This document shows positions 28,856-39,534 of a stretch of DNA of 64,000 nt, piece by piece. Position 1 is the first letter of the stretch. Each line of letters begins with the position of its first letter. Made by a program: the position numbers and the translations under genes. Origin of the DNA: Comamonadaceae bacterium (GTDB lineage: Bacteria; Pseudomonadota; Gammaproteobacteria; Burkholderiales; Burkholderiaceae_C); the NCBI GenBank assembly GCA_009996515.1, contig JAACZV010000003.1:205854-269853 (forward strand), given 5' to 3'. The notes beneath the pieces were generated by a model, which was not told the DNA's origin, searched no databases, and saw only the letters and a program-made list of their open reading frames with translations.

Positions 28856-30348
28856 AAAACCAAGTCCAGCTCATCACCTATGTCGACCGCCTCGGCGGCC
28901 GGCGCGACGGCAACGACCTCGTCCGGCTGAAGAACCTGCTGAGCCAGCCCGGCGCGCCGCTCGCCGGCGTGTTCGGCGGCGTCCACCTGCTGCCGTTCTT
29001 CCACGCCATCGACGGCGCCGACGCCGGCTTCGATCCCATCGACCACACCCAGGTCGACCCGCGCCTGGGGCGTTGGGCCGACATCAAGTCGCTCACCGAG
29101 GTGGTGGACGTGATGGCCGACGTCATCGTCAACCACATGTCCAGCGAGTCGCCGCAGTTCCTGGACTACTCCGAGAAGGGCGAGGCCTCGGCCTATGCCG
29201 GCCTGTTCCTGACGCTGGACGCCGTGTTCCCGCAGGGCGCCAGCGAGCGCGACCTGCTGGCCGTCTACCGCCCCAGGCCCGGCCTGCCGCTGACCTGCGC
29301 GACGCTCAGGAACGGCGAGCGCCGCATCCTCTGGACGACCTTCACCGCCGCGCAGATCGACATCGCCGTGCGTCATCCGCAGGGGCGCGCCTACCTCGCC
29401 GGCATCCTGCGCACCTTCGCCGACCACGGCATCCGCATGGTGCGGCTGGATGCCGTGGGCTACGCCATCAAGAAGGCCGGTGCCAGCTGCTTCATGATGC
29501 CGGAGACCTTCGACTTCATCGGCGAGTTCGCCCAGGAGGCGAGGGCGCTGGGCATCGAGGTGCTGGTGGAGATCCATGCCTACCATCAGCGCCAGATCGA
29601 CATCGCGGCCCGGGTCGACTGGGTGTACGACTTCGCGCTGCCGCCGCTGGTGCTGCACGCCTTCAACTTCCGCACCGCCACCGCGCTCAAGCGCTGGGTG
29701 GGCATACGTCCGACCAACGCGCTGACGGTGCTCGACACCCACGACGGCATCGGCATCATCGACATCGGCGCCGACTCCGTCGACCGCGCCGCCCACCCCG
29801 GCCTGGTGCCGCCGCAGGAGCTGGACGAGCTCGTCGAGCGCATCCACGTCGCCAGCCGCGGCGAAAGCCGCCGCGCCACCGGGGCCGCCGCCAGCAATCT
29901 CGATCTCTACCAGGTCAACTGCACGTTCTTCGACGCAATGGGGCGCGACGAGACGGCCTATCTGCTGGCGCGCGCCATCCAGTTCTTCCTGCCCGGCGTG
30001 CCCCAGGTCTACTACGTCGGCCTGCTCGCGGGCCACAACGACATGGAACTGCTCGAGCGCAGCCAGGTCGGCCGCGACATCAACCGCCACCACTACACCG
30101 AGGCCGAAATCGCGGCCGCCTGCCGGCGCCCGGTGGTGCAGCGCCTGCTCGACCTCATCCGCCTGCGCAACAGCCACCCCGCCTTCAACGGCGCGTTCGA
30201 GCTGCTGGCCAGCGGCGACACGGTGCTGCACATGCGCTGGTCTCGGGAGCTCCACTGGGCCGAGCTGCGCATCGACTTCGCGGGCCTGGCGCACCAGCTG
30301 GACTACAGCAGCGCCGAGGGCGGCCGCGCGGTCTTCGCCTTCAGTTGA
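28852..30348 (+). CDS. Sucrose phosphorylase (GH13)
   Basis: Converts sucrose and phosphate to alpha-D-glucose-1-phosphate and fructose, saving one ATP compared with hydrolysis. The 498-residue product starts [16 protein letters not shown] and aligns closely with Bifidobacterium sucrose phosphorylase as I remember it. The nucleophile is Asp200 (RLDAVGY), the acid/base Glu240 (LVEIHAYH), and the transition-state Asp298 (LDTHDGIGI). Their spacing (40 and 58) is that of the Bifidobacterium enzyme. The phosphate/fructose loop near GAAASNLDLYQVN is conserved. It is the last gene of the sucrose operon, with an ATGA overlap. Confidence 0.94.
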   Translation: MKNQVQLITYVDRLGGRRDGNDLVRLKNLLSQPGAPLAGVFGGVHLLPFFHAIDGADAGFDPIDHTQVDPRLGRWADIKSLTEVVDVMADVIVNHMSSESPQFLDYSEKGEASAYAGLFLTLDAVFPQGASERDLLAVYRPRPGLPLTCATLRNGERRILWTTFTAAQIDIAVRHPQGRAYLAGILRTFADHGIRMVRLDAVGYAIKKAGASCFMMPETFDFIGEFAQEARALGIEVLVEIHAYHQRQIDIAARVDWVYDFALPPLVLHAFNFRTATALKRWVGIRPTNALTVLDTHDGIGIIDIGADSVDRAAHPGLVPPQELDELVERIHVASRGESRRATGAAASNLDLYQVNCTFFDAMGRDETAYLLARAIQFFLPGVPQVYYVGLLAGHNDMELLERSQVGRDINRHHYTEAEIAAACRRPVVQRLLDLIRLRNSHPAFNGAFELLASGDTVLHMRWSRELHWAELRIDFAGLAHQLDYSSAEGGRAVFAFS

Positions 30349-30403
30349 GCGTCAGCCTCGGGCCGCAGAATCCCCCGCAGTTCAAACCTGGGGAGACCCG
30401 AGC

Positions 30404-30582
30404 ATGTGGAAGTTGATCGTTGGCTTCATCGTCTTTGCCGTGCTGGCGCTGTACATCCTGACCAAGAGCGGCGGCAACATCGACCTCGGCGGCGAGAAGC
30501 ATGATGTGACGGCCGGTGGCCATGAGCCTGCAGCCTCGGCCGCCGCCGTGGAGGCGGCGTCCGGCCCGGCGTCCGCGGCGTC

Positions 30583-30589
<7 letters not shown>
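30404..30589 (+). CDS. Small single-pass membrane protein, hypothetical
   Basis: A 61-residue protein with an N-terminal hydrophobic helix (LIVGFIVFAVLALYILT, about residues 4-20) and an Ala/Ser-rich hydrophilic tail. A GGGGA-type ribosome site lies before the ATG (CTGGGGAGACCCGAGC). I do not recognise a family. The last 7 bp overlap the 3' end of the convergent histidine kinase gene. The gene is short enough that it needs expression evidence, but the ribosome site and membrane helix favour it being real. Confidence 0.6.
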
Positions 30590-32214
<1,625 letters not shown>

Positions 32215-32402
32215 GGGCGGGCAGCGCGGGAGCGCGAGCGAGGCGGCCCGAGTGTAGGTCCGCCAAAAGCGGTGCAAATGCGCGTTCCAGCCCCTTGCGG
32301 CCCGGGCTTTCCCGGGGCTTCGGGGCTGCCGGGGGCCACGGGGCTGGCGCCACAATCCGCCGCCAGAAAAGCGCCCGGGTGGCGCTTGACCCGGAGGATG
32401 CG

Positions 32403-33515
32403 GTGAAACGTTGGGTTGGCCTCGCGGCAGGGCTCGCTGCCTGCATTGGCATGAATGGCGCGTTAGCGCAGAGCCTGCGCATCGGCATGGTGGCCGGGTT
32501 TTCCGGGCCGGTCGCCGGCATCGTGCAGGAGAGCGCCGAGGGTGCGCGGCTGTACTTCGACGCCGTCAACGCCCAGGGCGGCATCCGCGGCCAGAACATC
32601 GAGCTGCTGACCCAGGACGACAGGTACGACCCGGCGACGGCCGCCGCGGCCGCCAGGGCCCTGGCCGGCCAGGGCGTGCTGGCGCTGATGCTGAGCCGCG
32701 GCACCGGCCCCACCGAGGGCTTGCTGCCGGTGCTCAAGGAGCAGCGGCTGCCGCTGATCGCGCCGGCCACCGGCGCCAGCAGCCTGCGCGAGCCCGTCCA
32801 GCCCTGGGTCTATCACCTGCGCGCCAGCTACCAGCGCGAGGCCGAGCGGGCCGTCAAGCACCTGGCCAGCATCGGCGTGCGGCGCATCACCATCGTGCAG
32901 GTCAACGACCCGTTCGGCAACGACGCGGGCAAGGGCGCCATCAAGGGCCTGGACGACGTGAAGCTGCGCGCGCAGGCCCACCTGCGCTTCGACCGCAACA
33001 AGCCCGACCTGGCGCCCACCATGCGCGCCATCGCCAAGGCCGGCATCGAGGCCGTCGTGCTGATCGGGCCGGCCTATGCCGTCGTCGAGGGCGTCAACGC
33101 GCTGCGCGCTGCGGGCTCCACGGCCCATGTCGCGACGCTGTCCAACAACGCCTCCGGCGAGTTCGTGAAGGCGCTGGGCGAGAACGCGCGCGGCGTCATC
33201 GTGACCCAGCTCTTTCCCTACGAGCGCTCCACCGCCAACCCGCTGGTGCGCGAGGCCCTGGGCCTGGCCAAGGCGGCCGGCCGCAACGAGCTGACGCCGG
33301 CGCAGCTGGAGGGTTTCGCCGCGGCCAAGCTGGTCGTCGAGACGCTCAGACGCGTGGGCGCCAAGGACGTCGGCCGCGAGGGCTTTGCCAAGGCGCTGGA
33401 TGGCGCGCGCATCGACATCGGCGGGCTGCAGGTGTCCTACAGCGAGAAGGACCATGGCGGGCTCGAGTTCGCCGACGTGTCCATCGTGGGCCCTGACGGG
33501 AAGTTCTGGCGGTGA
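32403..33515 (+). CDS. ABC transporter periplasmic substrate-binding protein, Leu/Ile/Val-type
   Basis: A 370-residue type I periplasmic binding protein (LivJ/amide-binding group). It starts at GTG 32403 with GGAGG at 32393-32397; the signal peptide VGLAAGLAACIGMNGALA ends at A|QSLRIGM. The ligand-binding start GMVAGFSGPVAGIVQESAEG and the hinge segment VQVNDPFGND are typical. No permease or ATPase genes follow; the next gene is an SDR after a repeat element. It may work with a distant transporter or as a sensory receptor for the divergent histidine kinase. Confidence 0.86.
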   Translation: MKRWVGLAAGLAACIGMNGALAQSLRIGMVAGFSGPVAGIVQESAEGARLYFDAVNAQGGIRGQNIELLTQDDRYDPATAAAAARALAGQGVLALMLSRGTGPTEGLLPVLKEQRLPLIAPATGASSLREPVQPWVYHLRASYQREAERAVKHLASIGVRRITIVQVNDPFGNDAGKGAIKGLDDVKLRAQAHLRFDRNKPDLAPTMRAIAKAGIEAVVLIGPAYAVVEGVNALRAAGSTAHVATLSNNASGEFVKALGENARGVIVTQLFPYERSTANPLVREALGLAKAAGRNELTPAQLEGFAAAKLVVETLRRVGAKDVGREGFAKALDGARIDIGGLQVSYSEKDHGGLEFADVSIVGPDGKFWR

Positions 33516-33520
33516 TTGGC

Positions 33521-33587
33521 CCACCCCCTACGGCCTGACGGCCGCCCCCTCAAGGGGGCACTGCTAGCGGCCCGGCAAAGCCGGATC
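33521..33587. repeat. REP-like intergenic element, copy 2
   Basis: It begins CCACCCCCTAC, continues with a GGC..GGCC hairpin and a CCCCCTCAAGGGGGC hairpin, and ends AGCCGGATC. The block order is the same as at 546-612, with differences in the spacers. It may also act as a bidirectional transcription-slowing hairpin. Confidence 0.6.
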
Positions 33588-33643
33588 AGCGGGTTCCGCG
33601 CGATGATGCAGCCCCGCGTCGCGGGCTGCATGAGGAGCGTGTG

Positions 33644-34432
33644 ATGGATCTGGGATTGAAAGGCCGTTGGGCGCTGGTCTGCGCGGCCAGCAAGGGGCTG
33701 GGTCGCGGCTGCGCCGAGGCGTTGGCGGGCGAGGGCGTCAACGTCGTCATCACGGCGCGCGGCGAGACCGACCTGCTGGCCGCGGCGGCCGCGCTGCGCG
33801 CGCAGCACCCGGCCATCGAGGTGCGTGCCGTCGCCGGCGACATCGCCACGCCCGAGGGCCGCGCGGCCGCGCTGGCGGCCTGCCCGCAGGTCGACATCCT
33901 CGTCAACAACGCCGGCGGCCCGCCGCCCGGCGACTTCCGCGACTGGGACCGCGCGCAGTGGATCGCGGCGCTGGACGCCAACATGCTGGCACCCATCGAG
34001 CTCATCAAGGCCACGGTGGACGCGATGGCCGCGCGCGGCTTCGGCCGCGTCGTCAACATCACCTCGGGCGCCGTGAAGGCGCCCATCGACGTGCTGGGCC
34101 TGTCCAACGGCGCGCGCAGCGGGCTGACCGGCTTCGTCGCCGGCCTGGCGCGCCAGCCGCGGCTGGCCGGCGCCAACGTGACGATCAACAACCTGCTGCC
34201 CGGCGCCTTCGACACCGACCGGCTGAAGAAGACGCTGGCCGCCGGCGCCGCCAAGGCCGGACAGCCGCTGGACGAGGTGGCGGCCCGGCGGCGTGCCGCC
34301 ATCCCGGCCCAGCGCTTCGGCACGGCGGCCGAGTTCGGTGTGATCTGCGCCATGCTGTGCAGCAGCCAGGCCGGCTATCTGACCGGCCAGAACATCCTGC
34401 TCGACGGGGGCAGCTACCCGGGGACTTTCTGA
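33644..34432 (+). CDS. SDR family oxidoreductase lacking canonical Tyr-Lys catalytic pair
   Basis: A 262-residue Rossmann-fold SDR with the cofactor motif CAASKGLGRGCAEAL and strand-4 NNAGGPPPG. The Ser of the catalytic triad is present (NITSGAV). Where YxxxK normally stands the sequence reads LGLSNGARSGLTG, with no Tyr and with Arg for Lys. Other divergent SDRs share this LSNxxR pattern. The start ATG 33644 has AGGAG at 33633-33637. The stop overlaps the penicillin-acylase gene start (TGATG). The reaction is unknown and may be altered. Confidence 0.87.
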   Translation: MDLGLKGRWALVCAASKGLGRGCAEALAGEGVNVVITARGETDLLAAAAALRAQHPAIEVRAVAGDIATPEGRAAALAACPQVDILVNNAGGPPPGDFRDWDRAQWIAALDANMLAPIELIKATVDAMAARGFGRVVNITSGAVKAPIDVLGLSNGARSGLTGFVAGLARQPRLAGANVTINNLLPGAFDTDRLKKTLAAGAAKAGQPLDEVAARRRAAIPAQRFGTAAEFGVICAMLCSSQAGYLTGQNILLDGGSYPGTF

Positions 34433-36795
34433 TGACCCAATGGATCAAACGCCTCCTGCTGGCCCTGCTGGGCCTGCTCCTGCTGCTGGCCCTGGGGCTG
34501 TGGCTGACGCTGCGCAGCAGCCTGGCGGTGCTGGACGGCGAGCGCGGCCTGGCCGGCCTGTCCGCCCCGGTGGAGTTGCAGCGCGACGCGCGCGGCTATG
34601 TGACCGTGACGGCCGAGACGCGGCTGGACGCGGCCCGTGCGCTGGGCTTCGTGCATGCGCAGGAGCGCTTTTTCCAGATGGACCTGATGCGGCGCAACGC
34701 GGCCGGCGAGCTGTCCGCACTGGTGGGTGCCAAGGCGCTGGACGTCGACAAGTCGCGGCGCCTGCATCGCTTTCGCCACCGCGCCGAGCAGGTCGTCGCC
34801 CGGCTGCCGGCCGACGAGAAGGCGCTGGCCGAGGCCTATACCCAGGGCGTGAACGCGGGCCTGGCCGCACTGGGCGCGCGCCCGCCCGAATACCTGCTGC
34901 TGCGCCAGTCGCCCCAGCCCTGGGTGGCGTCCGACTCGCTGCTGGTGGCCTATGGCATGTACCTGGACCTGCAGCGCGGCCAGGGCCGTGACGACATCGC
35001 CAACGGCCTGCTGAAGCAGGCCGTGCCGGCCGACTGGTATGCCTTCCTGATGCAGCACAGCGCCGACTGGCAGGCGGCCCTGGACGACAGCCGCGTGCAG
35101 GCCGTGCCGCTGCCGGCCTCGCCGCTGCCCGACGCGCTGCGTCAGGTGCAGCTGGCCTGCAGCGACTGCGGCCTGCAGGACGCGCGCGACATCGGCAGCA
35201 ACAACTGGGCCGTGGCCGGCCACCACACCGACGACGGCCGCGCCATCATGGCCGACGACATGCACCTGGGCCTGCGCGTGCCGGGCACCTGGTTCAAGGC
35301 GCGCCTGAAGTGGAAGGCTCAGGGCCGCGCGTTCGACGTCGCCGGCGTCAGCCTGCCCGGCGCGCCGCTGATCGTGGCCGGCAGCAATGGCCAGGTCGCC
35401 TGGGGCTTCACCAACACCACCTCGGACTGGGCCGACGTCATCGCGCTGAAGCTCAGCGCCGACGGCCAGCGCTACCTCAGCGGTGGCGTCGAGAAGCCGC
35501 TGGCGCGCGTCGTCGAGCGCATAGAGATCGCCGGCCAGCCGGCGCTGGACTTCGAGGTGCGCGAGAGCGAGTGGGGCCCCGTCATGCCGGAGAAGGCGCC
35601 GGCCGGCCAGGCCTATGCGCTGCGCTGGGTGGCGCATGATCCCGGCGCGATGAACCTGCGGCTGATGCAGATGGAGGCCGCCACGGACGTGGACCAGGCC
35701 GTGCGGCTGGCCGCTGGCGCGGGCATGCCGGCGCAGAACCTGGTGTTGGCGGACGCCAAGGGCCGCATCGCCTGGACCGTGATGGGCGTCATCCCGCGCC
35801 GCGTGGCCGCGCAGGACATGGCCGTGCCGCAGGACTGGAGCGACGGGCGCTCGGCCTGGAACGGCCAGCTGGGCGCCGACGAGCAGCCGCGCGTGGTCGA
35901 CCCGGCCGATGGTCGGTTGTGGACGGCCAATTCCCGCATGATCGGCGGCGAGGCGCTGAAGACGCTGGGCAACGGCGGCTACGACCTGGGCGCCCGCTCG
36001 CAGCAGATCCGCGATGCGCTGCGCGCGCAGGAGCGCTTCGACGAGGCGGCGCTGCACGCCATCCAGCTGGACCACCGGGCGCTGCTGCTGCAGCGCTGGC
36101 GCGGCCTGCTGCTGACGCGCGTGTTGACGCCCGAGTTCGTGGCCGCCAACGGCCTGGCCGACTACCGCCATGAGGTGGAGCACAGTGCCGACGCCGCGCG
36201 GCCCGAGGCCGTGGGCTATCTGCTGGTGCGCGCCTTCCGCGAGCAGGCGCTGAAGGCGGTGTTCGCGCCGCTGGCCGGCCGGCTGGAGGCCCAGGGGGCC
36301 AGGCTGCGCGACCTGAGCATGGTGCCCGAGACGCCCGGCTGGGCCTTGATCCAGGCCAGCCGCGCCGACACCTTGCCGGCCGGTGCCGCCAGCTGGGACG
36401 CGCTGCTGCAGCGGGCCGTGCTGGACAGCCGGGACCAGCTGCTGAAGAAGTTCGGCAGCCTGGCCGCGGCCACCTGGGGCGCCGAGAACCTGGCCGGCAT
36501 CAAGCACCCGCTGTCGGCCGCGCTGCCGCTGCTGTCGGGCTGGCTGGACATGCCGGCCACGCCCATGGCCGGCGACAGCCACCTGCCGCGGGTGCACAAC
36601 CACGGCCATGGCCAGAGCGAGCGCATGGTGGTATCGCCGGGCCACGAGGAGCGCGGCATCCTGGTCATCCCGGCAGGGCAGAGCGGCCATCCGCTGTCGC
36701 CCCACTATCGCGGCGACCATGAGGCCTGGCTGGCCGGCGAGCCGCTGCCCTTCCTGCCCGGCGCAAGCCGTCACCGGCTGGTGCTCAGACCCTAG
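34432..36795 (+). CDS. Penicillin acylase family protein (Ntn-hydrolase)
   Basis: A 787-residue N-terminal-nucleophile amidohydrolase, made as a precursor and cut into alpha and beta chains. An N-terminal hydrophobic segment (LLLALLGLLLLLALGLWLTL) serves as signal or anchor, so it acts in the periplasm. The alpha-chain motif GFVHAQERFFQMDLMRR and the processing site IG|SNNWAV, with nucleophile Ser256 at the new N-terminus, are intact. Members cleave penicillins, acyl-homoserine lactones or other N-acyl amides; the substrate here is undetermined. It is translationally coupled to the SDR before it. Confidence 0.92.
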   Translation: MTQWIKRLLLALLGLLLLLALGLWLTLRSSLAVLDGERGLAGLSAPVELQRDARGYVTVTAETRLDAARALGFVHAQERFFQMDLMRRNAAGELSALVGAKALDVDKSRRLHRFRHRAEQVVARLPADEKALAEAYTQGVNAGLAALGARPPEYLLLRQSPQPWVASDSLLVAYGMYLDLQRGQGRDDIANGLLKQAVPADWYAFLMQHSADWQAALDDSRVQAVPLPASPLPDALRQVQLACSDCGLQDARDIGSNNWAVAGHHTDDGRAIMADDMHLGLRVPGTWFKARLKWKAQGRAFDVAGVSLPGAPLIVAGSNGQVAWGFTNTTSDWADVIALKLSADGQRYLSGGVEKPLARVVERIEIAGQPALDFEVRESEWGPVMPEKAPAGQAYALRWVAHDPGAMNLRLMQMEAATDVDQAVRLAAGAGMPAQNLVLADAKGRIAWTVMGVIPRRVAAQDMAVPQDWSDGRSAWNGQLGADEQPRVVDPADGRLWTANSRMIGGEALKTLGNGGYDLGARSQQIRDALRAQERFDEAALHAIQLDHRALLLQRWRGLLLTRVLTPEFVAANGLADYRHEVEHSADAARPEAVGYLLVRAFREQALKAVFAPLAGRLEAQGARLRDLSMVPETPGWALIQASRADTLPAGAASWDALLQRAVLDSRDQLLKKFGSLAAATWGAENLAGIKHPLSAALPLLSGWLDMPATPMAGDSHLPRVHNHGHGQSERMVVSPGHEERGILVIPAGQSGHPLSPHYRGDHEAWLAGEPLPFLPGASRHRLVLRP

Positions 36796-36898
36796 GCCGC
36801 GGCGCAGATTCGCGGGCCGCCATGCCTGCGCCCTGGGGATGCCCGAAACTGCGTCGCTGGGCACAATCCCTGCACCGACGTTTCCTAGGAAGGATGAG

Positions 36899-37846
36899 AT
36901 GAACAAGACCTTGTACGCGTTGCTGTTGTCCGGGCTGACGTTGAGCCTGGCGGCCCGGGCCGACGAGGCCGGCTCCACGGTCGAGCGCTGCCCCAAGAAG
37001 CTGGGCGTGCTGGCCGTGGCCGAGCCGCAGCAGGGCTGGAACTACCTCTCCCAGTACGGGCTGGGCTCGCCTGCGGCGCTGCTGCGCATGATGGTCCAGC
37101 AGTCGGGCTGCTTCGACGTCGTCGAGCGCGGCCAGGCCATGCAGAACATCCAGCAGGAGCGCTCGCTCGCGGCCGCCGGCGAGATGCGCCAGGAGTCCAA
37201 CATCGGCAAGGGCCAGATGCAGGCGGCCGACTTCGTCATGACGCCCAATGTGCAGATCGGCGCCAGCAGCACCGGTGGCCTGGGCGGCTTCCTGGGCGGC
37301 AAGCTGGGCGTTCTCGGCGCCATCGCCGGCGGCCTGAAGTTCAAGGAGGCCTCCACCAGCCTGCTGCTGGCCGACGTGCGCTCCAGCATCCAGGTGGCCG
37401 GGGCCGAGGGCAAGGCCAGCAAGACCGACTTCTCCATCGGCGGCTGGGGCTTTGGCGGCGGCGCCGTCGGCGGCATGGGCGGCTACACCAGCACGCCCGA
37501 GGGCAAGCTGATCGCGGCCAGCTTCCTCGACAACTACAACAAGATCGTGCTGGCCATCCGCGACCAGGACAACCTGATCCGCAGCGCCAGCGCCGCGGGT
37601 GACGCCAATGCGGCGGGCTCGACGCAGGCGGCCGCGCCCATCCCGGCCGGCCAGATGCTGGCGGCCAAGATCGCCAACGTGAAGGCCTATGCCGCGCCGT
37701 CGCGCGACAGCAAGGTCGTCGCGACGCTGAACCGCAGCGACGAGCTGGTCGCGACCGGCGAGGTCAAGGACGGCTTCGTCAAGGTGGATGCCGCGCAGTT
37801 CAGTGGCTGGGTGCAGCGCACCCTGGTCGCACCCCTGGGGCGGTGA
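36899..37846 (+). CDS. CsgG/HfaB-like exported protein with C-terminal SH3 domain
   Basis: A 315-residue protein from the ATG at 36899. It has a signal peptide ([15 protein letters not shown]) and a CsgG-like domain ([18 protein letters not shown], then [16 protein letters not shown]). A glycine-rich hydrophobic stretch ([20 protein letters not shown]) follows, and the last 65 residues form a bacterial SH3-like domain ([20 protein letters not shown]). CsgG proteins are usually lipoproteins that form outer-membrane pores for curli; no lipobox cysteine is visible here and no curli subunit genes are near. It may be an envelope scaffold or secretion component. The stop overlaps the following SDR gene. 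Confidence 0.75.
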   Translation: MNKTLYALLLSGLTLSLAARADEAGSTVERCPKKLGVLAVAEPQQGWNYLSQYGLGSPAALLRMMVQQSGCFDVVERGQAMQNIQQERSLAAAGEMRQESNIGKGQMQAADFVMTPNVQIGASSTGGLGGFLGGKLGVLGAIAGGLKFKEASTSLLLADVRSSIQVAGAEGKASKTDFSIGGWGFGGGAVGGMGGYTSTPEGKLIAASFLDNYNKIVLAIRDQDNLIRSASAAGDANAAGSTQAAAPIPAGQMLAAKIANVKAYAAPSRDSKVVATLNRSDELVATGEVKDGFVKVDAAQFSGWVQRTLVAPLGR

Positions 37847-38571
37847 TGCGGGTCGCCTTGGTGACGGGGGCCGGCTCCGGCATAGGCCGGGCCGTGGCCA
37901 GAGCGCTGGCGCGCGAGGGCTGGACGCTGGCCTTGCTGGGCCGCCGCGAGGCGGCGCTGCGCGAGACGCTGCCGGACGCGCTGGCCCTGCCGGCCGACGT
38001 GACCGACGAGGCCCAGGTGGACGCCGCGTTCGCGACGCTGCGCCGGCACTTCGGCCGGCTGGACCTGCTGTTCAACAACGCCGGCATCGCCGCGCCGCCG
38101 GTCGCGGTGGACGAGCTGACGGTGGCGCAATGGCGCGCCGTCGTCGACACCAACCTCACCGGCAGCTTTCTGTGCGCCCGCGCGGCCTTTGCGCTGATGA
38201 AGGCGCAGTCGCCGCGCGGCGGCCGCATCATCAACAACGGCTCCATCTCGGCCCATGCGCCGCGGCCGTTCTCGGCGCCCTACACGTCCACCAAGCATGC
38301 GATCACGGGCCTGACCAAGTCGCTGAGCCTGGATGGCCGCGCGCATGACATCGCCTGCGGCCAGATCGACATCGGCAATGCCGCCACCGAGATGGCCGCA
38401 CCCATGCAGCAGGGCGTGCGCCAGGCCAACGGCCAGATCGCCGTCGAGCCGACGATGGACGTCGAAGACGTCGCGCGCGCCGTCGTCTACATGGCCTCGC
38501 TGCCGCTGTCGGCCAATGTGCAGAGCATGACCGTCATGGCGCGCGACATGCCTTTCGTGGGCCGCGGCTGA
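37846..38571 (+). CDS. SDR family NAD(P)-dependent oxidoreductase
   Basis: A 241-residue classical SDR. Cofactor motif [15 protein letters not shown] at the N-terminus, NNAGIAAPP after strand 4, and catalytic Tyr/Lys in [16 protein letters not shown]. The ATG at 37846 shares its A with the TGA stop of the preceding CsgG-like gene. The substrate cannot be read from the sequence; the [20 protein letters not shown] segment is common in a Burkholderiales subgroup. Confidence 0.9.
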   Translation: MRVALVTGAGSGIGRAVARALAREGWTLALLGRREAALRETLPDALALPADVTDEAQVDAAFATLRRHFGRLDLLFNNAGIAAPPVAVDELTVAQWRAVVDTNLTGSFLCARAAFALMKAQSPRGGRIINNGSISAHAPRPFSAPYTSTKHAITGLTKSLSLDGRAHDIACGQIDIGNAATEMAAPMQQGVRQANGQIAVEPTMDVEDVARAVVYMASLPLSANVQSMTVMARDMPFVGRG

Positions 38572-38589
38572 AGAGGTCAGAATCGGGGC

Positions 38590-38856
38590 ATGAACCTGGT
38601 TCGTTTCCTGATTCGCCTGCTGCTCATCGCCCTCGGTGCCGTCGTCGGCCTGGGCCTGTTCCTGTTTGCCGTCGTGGCCTTCGTCGGCTTCCTGCTGTTC
38701 AGCCTGCTGACTGGCCGCAAGCCCAACCTGCAGTTCCGCGTCAACAAGAACCCCTGGGCCGGGCGCAGCGCGCCGGGCGGCGATGTGGTGGACGTGGAAG
38801 CGCGCGAGGTGAGCGACGCCGCGCCGCTGCCGCTGCAGCCGCCCGAGCGGCGCTGA
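38590..38856 (+). CDS. Small membrane protein, hypothetical
   Basis: An 88-residue protein with one or two very hydrophobic helices in the first 45 residues (LLLIALGAVVGLGLFLFAVV, then FVGFLLFSLL) and a polar, proline-rich C-terminal tail. No family recognised. It starts 18 bp after the SDR gene on the same strand, and its stop directly abuts the convergent DUF3047 stop. Confidence 0.68.
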   Translation: MNLVRFLIRLLLIALGAVVGLGLFLFAVVAFVGFLLFSLLTGRKPNLQFRVNKNPWAGRSAPGGDVVDVEAREVSDAAPLPLQPPERR

Positions 38857-39534
38857 TCAGCGCAGTTGCACCGGCCCGTACCAGGTGTGGGCCGACGCGC
38901 GGTTGTTGTCGCTGTCGGTCATGACGGCCATCGAGGTCAATGCGCCCGGCGCCTCGCCGAAGGCCAGGCGGAAATCGGCCGCGAGGTCGCGGCGGTGGTC
39001 GCGCCAGCGGCCCAGCTCGGCCGGGCCCGAGTCGACGACGATCTTGCGCACGCGGTCGCTGCGCGGGTTGACGATGACGGTGCCCACCGGCAGCTCGCTG
39101 TCCCAGACATACATCAGCGTGGCATAGGGGGGCGTCTCGCCGGTCAGCGTCTGGGCCAGCTCGAACTTCATGCGGGTGCGCAGCGGCAGCGTGTCGATGT
39201 CGCCGTCGAAGCCGAAGATGACGCGTGCGACCGCGTCTTCGCGCTGAACGTCGGCGACGCTGGCGCCGGGGATCAGGCCTTGCACCCACCAGGAGAACTC
39301 GACCTCGCCGACCTGCTGCACGGCCGGCTCCAGCCGCTTGCGCCACAGGCTGGCGGAGCGATCGGACACGGCTTCCAGCGCCGGGCGGCCGTCCTTCTCG
39401 GTCCAGCTGTAGCGGGTGAGCGCCTTGCCGGGCAGCTTCATGGCCTGCCAGCCCTCGGCCGAGGGCGGGGGCGCGACGGTGGTCGCGCAGCCGGCCAGCA
39501 GGGCCAGCGCGCAGAGGTAGGAAAAGCGGCGCAT
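38857..39534 (-). CDS. DUF3047 domain-containing lipoprotein
   Basis: A 225-residue exported lipoprotein: the signal sequence ends in the lipobox LLAGC. The rest matches DUF3047, with FSWWVQGLIPGASVADVQRE, the RVIFGFDGD block and LMYVWDSELPVGTVIVNP. Function is unknown; the domain resembles a carbohydrate-binding-like beta sandwich. Its ATG overlaps the rsgA stop by one base (TGATG), so it is the last gene of a minus-strand operon with the M48 protease, pterin dehydratase and rsgA. Confidence 0.85.
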   Translation of the reverse strand: MRRFSYLCALALLAGCATTVAPPPSAEGWQAMKLPGKALTRYSWTEKDGRPALEAVSDRSASLWRKRLEPAVQQVGEVEFSWWVQGLIPGASVADVQREDAVARVIFGFDGDIDTLPLRTRMKFELAQTLTGETPPYATLMYVWDSELPVGTVIVNPRSDRVRKIVVDSGPAELGRWRDHRRDLAADFRLAFGEAPGALTSMAVMTDSDNNRASAHTWYGPVQLR

